Shown here piece after piece: positions 17,681 through 26,569 of a stretch of 37,122 bases of DNA. Within the stretch, counting starts at the first letter, position 1, and the number at the start of each line of letters is the position of its first letter. Origin of the DNA: Oxalobacteraceae bacterium (GTDB taxonomy: Bacteria; Pseudomonadota; Gammaproteobacteria; Burkholderiales; Burkholderiaceae_D); assembly GCA_021298975.1 (NCBI GenBank), contig JAJTGC010000034.1, forward strand, positions 1 through 37,122, read 5' to 3'. The notes beneath the pieces are model-generated. The model ran no database searches, was not told the origin of the DNA, and saw only the letters and a list, made by a program, of their open reading frames with translations. Position numbers and translations under genes: made by a program.

Positions 17681-17988
17681 CCACGATTGATGTCATGATC
17701 ATGGGCCAGTCCTACCGGCTTGCCTGCAAGGAGGGCGAGGAGTTGGCGCTTAAGCAAGCAGTCGCTTACGTCGATGAGCGCATGTGTACTATCCGCGATG
17801 CCGGAAAAGTCAAAGGCACCGACCGCATTGCGGTGATGGCCGCACTTGGCATGGCCGCCGATTATTTGGGTTCGCGCTCAGTGGAAGGCCCCTTTGCCTC
17901 CATGTCCGTCTCGGACATGCGCCAGAAAATTAACGACATGCATGCAGTACTCGACAGCGCACTTGCGCCCCAGGAGCGATTGTTCTGA
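17677..17988 (+). CDS. zapA: Cell division protein ZapA
   Basis: A 103-residue protein. ZapA binds FtsZ and bundles its filaments at the Z-ring in the cytoplasm. The N-terminal globular head includes DVMIMGQSYRLACKEGEE, with the conserved Y-x-L-x-C-x-x-G-E-E stretch. It is followed by ALKQAVAYVDERM and, after AALGMAADYL, a C-terminal helix that forms the tetramer coiled coil. The length and motifs match the family (E. coli ZapA is 109). It overlaps the upstream coiled-coil gene by 4 nt and is followed by the 6S RNA gene, the same neighbour order as zapA-ssrS in E. coli. Confidence 0.93.
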   Translation: MTTIDVMIMGQSYRLACKEGEELALKQAVAYVDERMCTIRDAGKVKGTDRIAVMAALGMAADYLGSRSVEGPFASMSVSDMRQKINDMHAVLDSALAPQERLF

Positions 17989-18047
17989 GGCGTGACGCTC
18001 AAGCGCAAACAACACCTGAGGTAATGCATCGAGGCGCATTAAAATCT

Positions 18048-18075
18048 TTGACACACGCACCGTTTCAGGTAGACT
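18048..18075 (+). promoter_or_regulatory. Promoter of 6S RNA
   Basis: TTGACA (18048-18053, perfect) and TAGACT (18070-18075) have 16 nt between them. The predicted start near 18082 coincides with the 5' end of the conserved 6S-like sequence. Confidence 0.65.
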
Positions 18076-18081
18076 CACTTC

Positions 18082-18260
18082 TCCTGCCGTGTTCGCGTTT
18101 GCCATATATTCCTTGAACCATTCAATAGCATAGGCTGCGGGATTCGTTCAGTAGGCGTGAACGTCGCTAGTCCGACGATCCCAATATTGAACTACTGTGG
18201 CCAACTTGAACCGCTTTGGTTCAGGATGCCGGCGCAGCGGCCCGATGTCTTGCGGAACCC
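18082..18260 (+). ncRNA. ssrS: 6S RNA
   Basis: About 180 nt with no ORF, a strong promoter and a position directly after zapA, where 6S RNA lies in E. coli. The sequence has the 5' CTGCCGTGTTCGCG start, the TTCCTTGAACC block in the first arm, ACTTGAACC and GGTTCAGGAT in the second arm, and a 3' end at TTGCGGAACCC, all of which I recall from betaproteobacterial 6S RNAs. 6S RNA mimics an open promoter and sequesters the sigma-70 RNA polymerase holoenzyme in stationary phase. Ends are approximate. I could not pair the closing stem perfectly by eye, so a covariance-model check is needed for the exact fold. Confidence 0.82.
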
Positions 18261-18281
18261 GTTGATCATCATAAAAATAAT

Positions 18282-18764
18282 ATGCGTTACTGGCTGATGA
18301 AATCCGAGCCTGATGAGGCCAGCATCGATGACGCGCTGGCGGCTGACAAGCAAACCGTCGCATGGACGGGCGTGCGCAACTATCAGGCGCGCAACTTCAT
18401 GCGCGATCAGATGCAGATCGGTGATGGTGTCTTGTTTTATCACTCCGGCTGCGCCAGACCGGGTATCGCCGGCATTGCCCAGGTGGCCAGCAACAGCTAT
18501 CCCGACCCCACGCAATTCGATCCAAAGAGTCCGTACCATGATCCCAAATCCAGCCCGGACCATCCGCGCTGGTTGTTGGTTGATGTACGTGCGCTGAAAA
18601 AAATCCGGCTCATTGGCTTGCCCGAACTGCGCGCAGAAGCCGAGTTGGCTGATATGCTGGTTTTGCGACGTGGTAACCGGCTGTCGATTACGCCCGTGAC
18701 TACGCGGGAGTGGTGTCATATTGTTGGAAAAATCGCGAACGTGAAGGAAGTGCTGACGGAATAA
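18282..18764 (+). CDS. EVE domain protein
   Basis: A 160-residue protein that is one EVE domain from end to end. The N-terminal YWLMKSEPDEASIDD, the WTGVRNYQARNFMRDQMQIGDGVLFYHS block (residues ~29-58) and PRWLLVDV in the middle are diagnostic. The fold is related to PUA and YTH domains and is thought to bind modified bases in DNA or RNA. Stand-alone EVE proteins are widespread in proteobacteria, and their cellular role is poorly known. It starts only 21 nt after the 3' end of 6S RNA with no terminator between, so it may be read through from the ssrS promoter, as ygfA is in E. coli. No ribosome binding site is evident. Confidence 0.92.
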   Translation: MRYWLMKSEPDEASIDDALAADKQTVAWTGVRNYQARNFMRDQMQIGDGVLFYHSGCARPGIAGIAQVASNSYPDPTQFDPKSPYHDPKSSPDHPRWLLVDVRALKKIRLIGLPELRAEAELADMLVLRRGNRLSITPVTTREWCHIVGKIANVKEVLTE

Positions 18765-18846
18765 CACCGCAAATTTTGTGGCGGGAATAGGGTGTCAAGC
18801 GCTTGATTTCTCAAGACACTGTGCCGTGTCGTCGGGCTGGCTCGTC

Positions 18847-19643
18847 ATGTATTCAGGCTTTATTCGGCGGCCCTCACTACGTTCACCGGTTTTGCTGCAG
18901 GCTTGCTGGGCATCGGCGGCGGTATGCTGATGGTTCCCTTCATTACCATGCTTTTATCGGCGCAGGGCTTTCCGCGCGAAATCGTGGTGCATGTGGCGAT
19001 CGCCACCTCCTTGTCGACCATCATGTTTACCTCGCTGTCTTCGGTGCGTGCCCATCACAGACGCGGTGCCGTCGTCTGGCCCATCGTAAAGCTGCTGGCG
19101 CCGGGTATATTGATTGGCTCCTGGATTGGTCCATGGATTGGTGCACAGCTTGATGCATCAGCACTGGCATTGTTCTTTGCGGTGTTTGTCGGTTTTTCAG
19201 CGACGCAGATGCTGCTCGATAAAAAACCGTCACCGACGCGCGAATTACCCAAGGCGCCCGGCATGCTTGGTGCGGGTGCCGTGATTGGTGTTCTGTCAGG
19301 GTTGGTGGGTGCGGGGGGTGGCTTTGTGTCCGTGCCCTTCATGACCTGGTGCAATGTAAAAATACACAATGCGGTGGCGACCAGCGCTGCTCTGGGCTTT
19401 CCGATTGCCCTGGCCGGCACGCTCTCGAATATTTATTTTGGCCTGCAGGAACCTGGTCTGCCCACCGGATCGCTGGGCTTTATCTATCTGCCTGCATTGC
19501 TGGTGATTTCAGTGGCCAGTGTGCTTACCGCGCCGCTGGGTGCCAAAACGGCACACGCATTACCCGTCAAGAGTCTGAAAAAAGTATTCGCGGCAGTGCT
19601 CTATCTGCTGGCAGGCTATATGTTTTACAAGGCTTTTCGCTGA
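18847..19643 (+). pseudogene. TauE/SafE family permease with out-of-frame 5' end (possible frameshift)
   Basis: From 18864 to the stop at 19643 the frame encodes a TauE/SafE membrane protein: about 8 hydrophobic segments in two halves, each with the repeat signature GLLGIGGGMLMVPF and GLVGAGGGFVSVPFM. The family exports or imports sulfite, sulfoacetate and other organic anions. Homology-like sequence (SAALTTFTGFAAGLLGIGGG) starts before 18903, yet that frame has no ATG or GTG back to the stop at 18804, and the only common start is a TTG at 18903, which would cut off the first helix. An ATG at 18847 opens the neighbouring frame and would join after one added base near 18864. This may be a sequencing error, a recent frameshift, or a rare start (CTG 18819). 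Confidence 0.7.
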
Positions 19644-19709
19644 CAAAGGGGTTTTTCGTCATGTAGCGCGATGCCTCACAGTGAGCTGCAACCGTTCCTC
19701 AGATCAGCC

Positions 19710-21224
19710 TCAGCCCAACTGCTCGCGCAGCCTATTCTTTTGTACCTTGCCCATCGTATTGCGGGGTAGCTCAGCGACAAAATGCACCCGCTTAGGTACT
19801 TTGAAATTGGCGATCCGGGATTTCAGGGTATCGATGAGCGCTGTTTCCGACAGGGTCGCGCCATCCCGCATCACCACGACTGCGACGACGGCTTCACCGA
19901 AGTCCGGATGGGGTACGCCAATCACGGCGGATTCGAGTACGCCTGACATCTCATCGATCACGGATTCGATTTCCTTTGGATAGACGTTATAGCCACCCGA
20001 AATGATCAGATCCTTGCTGCGGCCGACGATCGACAGGTAGCCGTCCGCATCGAACCGTCCGACATCACCGGTTTTGAAAAAAGCATCCGCAGTAAATTCC
20101 TCGGCCGTTTTTTCCGGCATCTCCCAGTAGCCTTTAAAGATATTGGGGCCTTTGACCTGAATGTCACCGATCTCGTCGGTACCGCACGCCTGAGCGTCCT
20201 GATTCATCACACGCACCAATACGCCGGGTAACGCAGGCCCGACGGTACCCGCCTTGCGCGGCCCTTGGTAAGGATTCGAAGTCAGCATGGCCGTTTCGCT
20301 CATGCCATAGCGCTCCAGTATCGTATGTCCGGTTTTCTCAATGAAGGTCTCGAAGGTTTCGGTCAGCAAGGGAGCCGATCCCGAAACAAACAAACGAATG
20401 TTTTTGCAGACTTCATGATCAAGCGCGGGGTCGGACAGTAGACGCACATAGTAGGTTGGCACGCCCATGAAGACGGTTGCGCGAGGCAAATGTCGCATCA
20501 CGCTCGTGCTATCGAACTTTGACAGAAATATCGTTTTACTGCCGTTCATCAGCGCACCATGCGCGGCAACGAACAGACCATGAATATGAAACAAGGGTAG
20601 CGCATGCAGCAGCACATCACTTGGTTGCCACTGCCATGCTTTCTGCAGCACGCGAATGTTCGACGCCAGATTGTCGTGGCTCAGCATCGCGCCCTTGCTG
20701 CGTCCTGTGGTGCCGGAGGTGTACAAAATTGCGGCGAGGTCATCCGGATCGCGATGCACGGTATCGAAATGATCGGCATGATGAACCGCGCGCGAGAGCA
20801 GGGTGCCACTGTTGCGTCCCTGCTGCGGCTCGTCGAGCGTGAACACATGGCGGGTACCGGCACGAAAAGCGATTTGCGTTATCCACCCAAAATTGTTCGG
20901 TGTGCAGACTACGACCGCCGGTGTGGCATTGCCGATGAAATATTCCATCTCCGAGGCGCGATACGCAGTGTTCAGTGGCAGGTAGACAAAGCCCGCCCGT
21001 ACCGTGGCCAGATAAAGCATTAAGGCTTCGGGTGATTTTTCTACCTGCGCCGCGATCCGTGAGCCGGGAGGTAGCGCCAAGCTGGCCAACAGGTTCGCTA
21101 TTTTTGCAGTGCCGCGCTCGAGATCGCGCCAACTGTAATACGCCGCCTCTTCTGTCTCAAGCCAGCAATCATCAAGATCTTGCGGAAAGCGGGAACGAAA
21201 CAGGGCATAGAGATTGGCATTCAT
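19710..21224 (-). CDS. matB: Malonyl-CoA synthetase-like AMP-binding enzyme
   Basis: A 504-residue ANL superfamily ligase, close to the usual MatB length. The adenylation loop is [17 protein letters not shown] (about residue 166), followed by [11 protein letters not shown], the YGMSET motif near 309, the [36 protein letters not shown] hinge, and [11 protein letters not shown] with the catalytic lysine near the end. HIHGLFVA and [11 protein letters not shown] are typical of malonyl-CoA synthetases, which activate malonate (and methylmalonate) with ATP and CoA. No malonyl-CoA decarboxylase (matA) gene is adjacent. It overlaps the lgt stop by 4 nt, so the order lysR-lgt-matB is probably one operon. 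The substrate assignment is from family resemblance. Confidence 0.8.
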   Translation of the reverse strand: MNANLYALFRSRFPQDLDDCWLETEEAAYYSWRDLERGTAKIANLLASLALPPGSRIAAQVEKSPEALMLYLATVRAGFVYLPLNTAYRASEMEYFIGNATPAVVVCTPNNFGWITQIAFRAGTRHVFTLDEPQQGRNSGTLLSRAVHHADHFDTVHRDPDDLAAILYTSGTTGRSKGAMLSHDNLASNIRVLQKAWQWQPSDVLLHALPLFHIHGLFVAAHGALMNGSKTIFLSKFDSTSVMRHLPRATVFMGVPTYYVRLLSDPALDHEVCKNIRLFVSGSAPLLTETFETFIEKTGHTILERYGMSETAMLTSNPYQGPRKAGTVGPALPGVLVRVMNQDAQACGTDEIGDIQVKGPNIFKGYWEMPEKTAEEFTADAFFKTGDVGRFDADGYLSIVGRSKDLIISGGYNVYPKEIESVIDEMSGVLESAVIGVPHPDFGEAVVAVVVMRDGATLSETALIDTLKSRIANFKVPKRVHFVAELPRNTMGKVQKNRLREQLG

Positions 21225-22033
21225 GACAGCGGCTCACTCTTTTTTTGATAAGCGATCACAAGCAAGACAATGCCCAGCACGATCATCGGCAGCGACAACA
21301 TTTGTCCTGCGGAGATGGTCCAGCCGGCGATGCTGACTTCATAGTCAGGCATACGAAAATATTCGGTAAAGAAGCGCGCTATGCCATAGCCTGCTGCGAA
21401 CACGCCACTGACGGCCATGAACGGGCGCGGCTTGCGCGCATACAGCCACAGAACAATGAACAACAACACGCCATCAATAGCGGCCTGATACAGCGGTGAG
21501 GGGTGTCGTGGCAGCGGTAGCGGATCGAGATTAGGCCAGACCATCGCCCACGGCAGCGCAGGATCGGCCGCGCGTCCGGGAAGTTCGGCGTTGATGAAAT
21601 TGCCGATACGACCCGCGGCATAACCGAGCGGCACCAGTGGCGCAATGAAGTCCATCACATCCATGAGCCGGCGATCGTGTTTTCTCGCCCACAGTGCCAT
21701 GGCGACCAGCACGCCTAAAAAGCCGCCATGAAACGACATGCCGCCTTGCCAGATCGCGATGATTTCCATCGGCCGCGCGAGGTAATACATCGGGTGATAA
21801 AACAGGACTTCGCCCAGCCGTCCGCCGATGATGACACCGAGCACGCCATAGAACAGCAGGTCGTCGATATCTTCATTGCGCCAGCCTTGTGCCGCGATGT
21901 GCGGCTGTTTGATGCGCAGGCGACCCAGCACAATGAAAAAAATGAACGCGGTCAGGTACATCAGTCCATACCAGCGTACGGCAAAGGGACCGATCGCAAT
22001 CGCGATAGGATCCGGCATAGGATGAATCAGCAT
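21221..22033 (-). CDS. lgt: Prolipoprotein diacylglyceryl transferase
   Basis: A 270-residue inner-membrane enzyme with about seven transmembrane helices. Lgt transfers diacylglycerol from phosphatidylglycerol to the lipobox cysteine of prolipoproteins, the first step of lipoprotein maturation. Diagnostic stretches are [26 protein letters not shown], the [13 protein letters not shown] block (conserved His) and the Lgt signature [26 protein letters not shown] and [13 protein letters not shown] follow in the C-terminal half. The start at 22033 directly follows the lysR stop with no gap; an internal Met6 is a possible alternative. Matches the family length. Confidence 0.97.
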   Translation of the reverse strand: MLIHPMPDPIAIAIGPFAVRWYGLMYLTAFIFFIVLGRLRIKQPHIAAQGWRNEDIDDLLFYGVLGVIIGGRLGEVLFYHPMYYLARPMEIIAIWQGGMSFHGGFLGVLVAMALWARKHDRRLMDVMDFIAPLVPLGYAAGRIGNFINAELPGRAADPALPWAMVWPNLDPLPLPRHPSPLYQAAIDGVLLFIVLWLYARKPRPFMAVSGVFAAGYGIARFFTEYFRMPDYEVSIAGWTISAGQMLSLPMIVLGIVLLVIAYQKKSEPLS

Positions 22034-22924
22034 TCAGCTTGTCTTTCGCATCAGATCAAGAAAAGCGGCCAGCACAGGCGAGGGGTTGTCGCGCCGCCAG
22101 GCCAGACCGATTTCCACCCATGGCGAGACTTCCTGCATTGCCCGGAACTCCACGCCCGGCCGCTTCATATTGGACACGGATTGTGGCACAAGCGCAAAGC
22201 CCATGCCGGCCGAAACCAGACTGACGATCGTTTGCATTTGTATCGCTTCTTGTCCAATGCGTGGACTTAGTCCGGCGTCGCGAAGACAACCCAAAATCTG
22301 GTCATGAAATGCGGGGCTCATGCGTCGCGGAAAAATAATCAGCGGCAGGTCAGCGCAACGCTTGAGCGACAGTTTATTTTTGGTGGTGGCCGTGCCTTCA
22401 GGAAGCGCCAGCACCAGCTGCTCGGAGGTCAGCGGCAGGTAGTCGACTTCGGTTTTGAGCTTGTCCGGCAGCGGTGGCAGGAGAAATCCGATGTCAATAC
22501 GACCCGAGGCCAGCAACTCGAGTTGGACATCGGTGGTGGCCTCTTGCAGGTCCAGGTGGACCGAGGGCAGGGTCGTACGGAATTCCCGCAGCGCCGTCGG
22601 CAGTACGCTGTAATCCGCCACCGGAACGAAAGCGAGCGACAGCCGGCCTGATTCGCCGGCGGCGGCACTTTGGGCCAGGCTCGCCAAGCCTTCGACCTGT
22701 TGCAGCAGACGCTGCACCTCGGGCAGCAGCGTCTGTCCCGCGGCGGTCAGCGCGACGCTACGGCGGGTCCGGGAAAACAGCGGCGTCCCCAGTTGTGCTT
22801 CCAGCGCCTGAATGGCCTGCGACAGCGGCGGCTGCGTCATGTGCAGACGCCGTGCAGCGCGGCCAAAGTGCATTTCCTCGGCCACCGCCACGAAGTAGCG
22901 CAGTTGGCGAAATTCAGCGTTCAT
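22034..22924 (-). CDS. LysR family transcriptional regulator
   Basis: A 296-residue LysR-type regulator (start at 22924). The N-terminal winged helix-turn-helix runs from MNAEFRQLRYFVAVAEEMHFGRAA through MTQPPLSQAIQALEAQLGTPLFSRT to about residue 60, and the remaining ~230 residues are the two-lobed effector-binding domain. The frame opens further upstream to 22990, but that extension is unlike LysR N-termini. It is divergent from ilvD, with a shared 110-nt region holding an inverted repeat, and is followed without a gap by lgt. Divergence suggests it controls ilvD or itself. The effector is not known; the arrangement lysR next to ilvD recurs in Burkholderiales. Confidence 0.92.
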   Translation of the reverse strand: MNAEFRQLRYFVAVAEEMHFGRAARRLHMTQPPLSQAIQALEAQLGTPLFSRTRRSVALTAAGQTLLPEVQRLLQQVEGLASLAQSAAAGESGRLSLAFVPVADYSVLPTALREFRTTLPSVHLDLQEATTDVQLELLASGRIDIGFLLPPLPDKLKTEVDYLPLTSEQLVLALPEGTATTKNKLSLKRCADLPLIIFPRRMSPAFHDQILGCLRDAGLSPRIGQEAIQMQTIVSLVSAGMGFALVPQSVSNMKRPGVEFRAMQEVSPWVEIGLAWRRDNPSPVLAAFLDLMRKTS

Positions 22925-22930
22925 GAAGTC

Positions 22931-22949
22931 TGATATGTAAAAAGTATCA
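22931..22949. promoter_or_regulatory. LysR-type inverted repeat between lysR and ilvD
   Basis: TGATA (22931-22935) and TATCA (22945-22949) form a 5-bp inverted repeat with 9 nt between, which contains the T-N11-A core of LysR operators. It lies 6 nt upstream of the lysR ATG, suitable for autorepression, and about 20 nt before the ilvD -35 box. Confidence 0.5.
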
Positions 22950-22969
22950 ATAAAGCCTGAATCATATAT

Positions 22970-22998
22970 TTGACACAGGGTCTGGCACAAGGCATCGT
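22970..22998 (+). promoter_or_regulatory. Candidate ilvD promoter
   Basis: A perfect TTGACA (22970-22975) is followed after 17 nt by CATCGT (22993-22998), a weak -10. A weak -10 with an upstream LysR-type palindrome is a layout seen for activated promoters. Confidence 0.4.
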
Positions 22999-23034
22999 GA
23001 CAAGCTTTCCGTAACCCGTTGCACTGGAGACAGC

Positions 23035-24708
23035 ATGGCAGCCAATGATCGTTCGAAACATATTACCGAGGGCGTCGCACGCAGCCCGAACCGCGCCATG
23101 TACTACGCGATGGGCTACGAAAAGAAGGATTTCGACAATCCCATGATCGGTGTGGCCAATGGTCACTCAACCATTACGCCATGTAATTCCGGTCTGCAGA
23201 AACTGGCGGATGCGGCGATTGCGGCGACCAAGGCGTCGGGTGGCAATCCACAGGTGTTTGGCACGCCGACCATTTCCGACGGTATGTCGATGGGCACCGA
23301 GGGCATGAAGTACTCGCTGATTTCACGCGAAGTGATTGCTGACTGTATCGAAACCTGCGTGCAGGGTCAGTGGATGGATGGCTGCGTGGTGATTGGTGGC
23401 TGCGACAAGAACATGCCGGGCGGGATGATCGCGCTCGCGCGCACCAACGTGCCGGGTATTTATGTGTATGGCGGCACCATCAAGCCGGGCAAATGGAAGG
23501 GTACCGATCTGACCATCGTGTCAGCCTTCGAAGCTGTGGGTCAATTCACTGCCGGCAATATGTCGGAAGAAGATTTCATTGGTGTCGAGCGCAATGCCTG
23601 CCCGTCCACCGGTTCTTGCGGTGGCATGTTCACCGCGAACACCATGTCCTCTTCTTTCGAAGCATTGGGCATGTCGCTAATGTATTCGTCGACCATGGCC
23701 AATCCGGATGACGAGAAAACGGTGTCTGCCGCCGAGTCGGCACGTGTCTTGGTTGAGGCTGTCAGGCGCAATCTTCGTCCGCGCGACATCATCACCCGCA
23801 AGTCGATTGAAAATGCAGTAGCCGTGATCATGGCAACAGGTGGCTCGACCAATGCGGTGCTGCACTATTTGGCGATTGCGCATGCTGCAGAGGTGGAGTG
23901 GACCATTGATGATTTCGAGCGCATGCGTAAAAAAGTGCCGGTGATCTGTAACCTGAAACCGTCGGGTCAGTTTGTGGCGACCGATTTGCATGATGCGGGC
24001 GGTGTGCCGCAGGTCATGAAGCTGCTGCTCAATGCCGGTCTGCTGCATGGCGATTGCATCACCATCACCGGCAAAACACTGGCCGAAGAACTGGCGCATG
24101 TGCCTGATGTGCCACGCGCCGATCAGGATGTGATTCGCACTATCGACAAGGCACTCTACAAGGAAGGCCATCTCGCTATCCTCAAAGGCAATCTCTCCCC
24201 CGAGGGCTGCGTAGCCAAGATCAGCGGCCTGAAAAATCCCGTCATCACCGGACCCGCCCGCGTGTTTGATGATGAACCGTCGGCGATGGCAGCCATCCTG
24301 GCTGACAAGGTCAAGGCAGGTGATGTGGTGGTGATGCGTTATCTGGGACCGCGTGGCGCGCCCGGCATGCCTGAGATGCTCTCGCCGACATCAGCACTGA
24401 TCGGCAAGGGTCTGGGTGAGTCGGTGGGCTTGATTACCGATGGCCGTTTCTCGGGTGCGACCTGGGGCATGGTGGTCGGTCATGTGGCGCCCGAGGCGAT
24501 CAGTGGCGGCACGATTGGTCTGGTAGAGGAAAACGACTCCATCACCATTGATGCGCGCAAGCTTTTGATTCAATTGAATGTGCCCGATGAAGAAATTGCC
24601 CGTCGCCGCGCGGCCTGGAAAGCACCCGAGCAAAAATATACCCGGGGTGTCCTGGCTAAATTTGCCAAATTGGCATCGTCAGCCAGCCGTGGTGCGGTGA
24701 CGGATTAA
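23035..24708 (+). CDS. ilvD: Dihydroxy-acid dehydratase
   Basis: A 557-residue Fe-S enzyme that dehydrates 2,3-dihydroxy-isovalerate and 2,3-dihydroxy-3-methylvalerate to the 2-keto acids in valine and isoleucine synthesis. Cluster-ligand regions are visible: TPCNSGLQ near residue 44, [10 protein letters not shown] near 122 and [18 protein letters not shown] near 190. [15 protein letters not shown] and the C-terminal [19 protein letters not shown] complete the signature. At ~557 residues it belongs to the shorter IlvD type (as in mycobacteria, cyanobacteria and plants, often [2Fe-2S]) and not the 616-residue E. coli type. GGAG precedes the ATG. It is monocistronic and divergent from lysR. Confidence 0.97.
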   Translation: MAANDRSKHITEGVARSPNRAMYYAMGYEKKDFDNPMIGVANGHSTITPCNSGLQKLADAAIAATKASGGNPQVFGTPTISDGMSMGTEGMKYSLISREVIADCIETCVQGQWMDGCVVIGGCDKNMPGGMIALARTNVPGIYVYGGTIKPGKWKGTDLTIVSAFEAVGQFTAGNMSEEDFIGVERNACPSTGSCGGMFTANTMSSSFEALGMSLMYSSTMANPDDEKTVSAAESARVLVEAVRRNLRPRDIITRKSIENAVAVIMATGGSTNAVLHYLAIAHAAEVEWTIDDFERMRKKVPVICNLKPSGQFVATDLHDAGGVPQVMKLLLNAGLLHGDCITITGKTLAEELAHVPDVPRADQDVIRTIDKALYKEGHLAILKGNLSPEGCVAKISGLKNPVITGPARVFDDEPSAMAAILADKVKAGDVVVMRYLGPRGAPGMPEMLSPTSALIGKGLGESVGLITDGRFSGATWGMVVGHVAPEAISGGTIGLVEENDSITIDARKLLIQLNVPDEEIARRRAAWKAPEQKYTRGVLAKFAKLASSASRGAVTD

Positions 24709-24792
24709 ACTTTGTGAGCGAATGTAATTGCCGTCCGCGGTGCATCGTGGGCGGTGATAGTGTTTATCGTAAGCAGAATTACCAAAAAGATG

Positions 24793-24798
24793 TAAAAT
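24793..24798 (+). promoter_or_regulatory. Candidate -10 box of the cytochrome c gene
   Basis: TAAAAT lies 30 nt upstream of the start with a poor TAAGCA at 17 nt. The region has no clean FNR box. Support is limited to position and match. Confidence 0.3.
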
Positions 24799-24828
24799 TC
24801 TGTGGTCATCAAACTAATGGAGATTGAC

Positions 24829-25137
24829 ATGAAACGTATCCTTGTTGCCGCAGTGGCCTTGAGCGCATTGGTGTCGGGCGCTGCATTCGCCAGCGAGCAG
24901 CTGGCAAGAGAAAAGAACTGCCTCGCCTGCCATGCAGTCGATTCCAAGCTGGTCGGCCCAGGCTATAAAGAAGTCGCCGTCAAGTACAAAGGCGACAAGT
25001 CGGCTGAAGCGAAGCTGGCAACCAAGATCATGAAGGGCGGTAGCGGCGTGTGGGGTCAGATCCCCATGCCTGCAAACCCACAAGTTTCCGATGCCGAGGC
25101 AAAGACACTGGCGAAATGGATTCTGTCGCTGAAGTAA
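24829..25137 (+). CDS. Class I cytochrome c (c551/c8-like), periplasmic
   Basis: A 102-residue protein with a Sec signal peptide (residues 1-21, cleavage after AFA) and a mature domain of about 81 residues, the size of cytochrome c551. The heme is attached at CLACH (Cys31, Cys34, His35) and the distal ligand is probably Met80 in GQIPMPAN. The C-terminal helix ends in LAKWILSLK, the usual last helix. It would shuttle electrons in the periplasm, for example between bc1 and an oxidase or nitrite reductase; no partner gene is nearby. GGAG sits 9 nt upstream of the ATG, and a strong terminator follows, so the gene is a single unit. Confidence 0.95.
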   Translation: MKRILVAAVALSALVSGAAFASEQLAREKNCLACHAVDSKLVGPGYKEVAVKYKGDKSAEAKLATKIMKGGSGVWGQIPMPANPQVSDAEAKTLAKWILSLK

Positions 25138-25156
25138 TCGATAGCATTCATGAAAT

Positions 25157-25185
25157 AAAAAAGCGCTCCTCGGAGCGCTTTTTTG
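25157..25185 (+). terminator. Intrinsic terminator of the cytochrome c gene
   Basis: AGCGCTCC (25162-25169) and GGAGCGCT (25172-25179) form a GC-rich stem flanked by A (25157-25161) and T (25180-25184) runs, so it can work in both directions. It lies 20 nt after the stop codon. The following gap to 25375 shows no gene or motif. Confidence 0.92.
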
Positions 25186-25375
25186 TTGGCCGCTGCAGCG
25201 TCATGCCCATCGCCTGGGTTACAAATTTTTTGACCTTTTGACTTTGGTTTGAATAGGAAATTTTCTGCTTATGAGACGCGCATGATGCCGCAACAGGCAT
25301 TGATCACCCTGGAGGAGTGGGGTGGGTTGCAGACGAAGGTCCCACAGAAAGCGTTGCAGAGCCCGTTGCCAGTCA

Positions 25376-26515
25376 TTATTTGGTCACAGCGATTTGCGAA
25401 CGCTTGCCACCCTTGTACGTATAAAGCGTCAGAAAACCATTCTTCATGTCGCCACGCGCATCGAATTCGATCTTGCCGGTGACACCGTCGTAGCTGATCT
25501 TTGCGAGTTCTGGCAAATAGTTGGCGGGTTCTGCGGAATTCGCTTTTTGCATGGCGGCGACCATGACCATCACCGCATCGTAGACATAAGGCGCATACAG
25601 TTTGACCTCAACACCAAATTTCTTTTTGTAGTCGTCGCGGAATTTTTCCACGATTTTTTTCTGACTTTCTTCGACCCCACCCGCCTCCGCACACACCACT
25701 TGTCCATCGCTCATGCCGGCGCCTGCCAGTGACGGCAACTGCTCAGTACAAATACCGTCGCCGCCCATGAACTTGGCTTGGATGCCGAGCTGCTTCATTT
25801 GGCGCAGCATGGGTCCGCCGACCGCATCCATGCCGCCAAAGAAAATCAGGTCAGGCGACTTGCCCTTGATCGCAGTCAGGATGGCGTTGAAGTCGGTGGC
25901 TTTATCGGTGGTGTACTGACGACCGACGATGGTCAGGCCAGCGGCTTTGGCCGCTTTCGCAAATTCGTCAGCGACACCCTGGCCATAGGCGGTGCGGTCG
26001 TCAATGATGGCGATGCGTTGCGCCTTGATATCCGAAGCGGTGTAGCGGCCGAGTGCGCCACCAAGCTGACCATCATTAGCCACGACGCGAAATGCACCTT
26101 TGTAGCCCTGCATCGTGTACTTGGGATTGGTGGCGGATGGCGAAATCTGAGGAATACCAGCGTCGTTATAGATTTTTGATGCAGGGATCGTGGTGCCTGA
26201 ATTGAGGTGACCGATGACGCCGCTGACTTTGGCATCGGCGAGTTTCTGTGCAGCGGCAGTTGCCTGCTGCGGATTGGCGCCGTCATCTTCGCCCTGCAAT
26301 ACGAATTTGATTTTTTTGCCGCCGATAGTCACGCCTTTGGCATTGAGCACATCAATCGCCATGCGTGCCCCGTTTTCGTTGTCCTTGCCCAGATGCGCGA
26401 TCTGACCCGACAGCGGGCCGACATGGCCAATTTTTACCACCTGTTCTTGCGCCATTGCTTGCATGCTGATGGCGCTCAACAGGGTCAGGCACAAGGCTTT
26501 GCGGGTGAGCTGCAT
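25376..26515 (-). CDS. Branched-chain amino acid-type ABC transporter substrate-binding protein
   Basis: A 379-residue periplasmic binding protein of the LivJ/LivK type. The signal peptide covers residues 1-22 (cleavage after AMA). The mature part opens with VVKIGHVGPLSGQIAHLGKDNENGARMAID and contains GVIGHLNSGTTIPASKIY, the substrate-contact region of LivK proteins, then the hinge pattern of Peripla_BP_6. It would deliver Leu/Ile/Val or a related amino acid to an ABC permease. No permease or ATPase gene lies in this window, so it is an orphan or works with a distant system. GGAGG is well spaced upstream of the ATG. It starts 54 nt after dadA on the same strand. Confidence 0.92.
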   Translation of the reverse strand: MQLTRKALCLTLLSAISMQAMAQEQVVKIGHVGPLSGQIAHLGKDNENGARMAIDVLNAKGVTIGGKKIKFVLQGEDDGANPQQATAAAQKLADAKVSGVIGHLNSGTTIPASKIYNDAGIPQISPSATNPKYTMQGYKGAFRVVANDGQLGGALGRYTASDIKAQRIAIIDDRTAYGQGVADEFAKAAKAAGLTIVGRQYTTDKATDFNAILTAIKGKSPDLIFFGGMDAVGGPMLRQMKQLGIQAKFMGGDGICTEQLPSLAGAGMSDGQVVCAEAGGVEESQKKIVEKFRDDYKKKFGVEVKLYAPYVYDAVMVMVAAMQKANSAEPANYLPELAKISYDGVTGKIEFDARGDMKNGFLTLYTYKGGKRSQIAVTK

Positions 26516-26569
26516 GAATATCCTCCAGAACGGAAAACGAAATTATCGTTGATTTACAAGCTTACCCGA

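Noticed and set aside
22925-22990. N-terminal extension of the LysR regulator
   Set aside because: LysR proteins begin a few residues before the helix-turn-helix; the extension covers the regulatory inverted repeat.
24755-24775. FNR/ANR-like site before the cytochrome c gene
   Set aside because: TGATA and TATC half-sites are present but the spacing does not fit TTGAT-N4-ATCAA.
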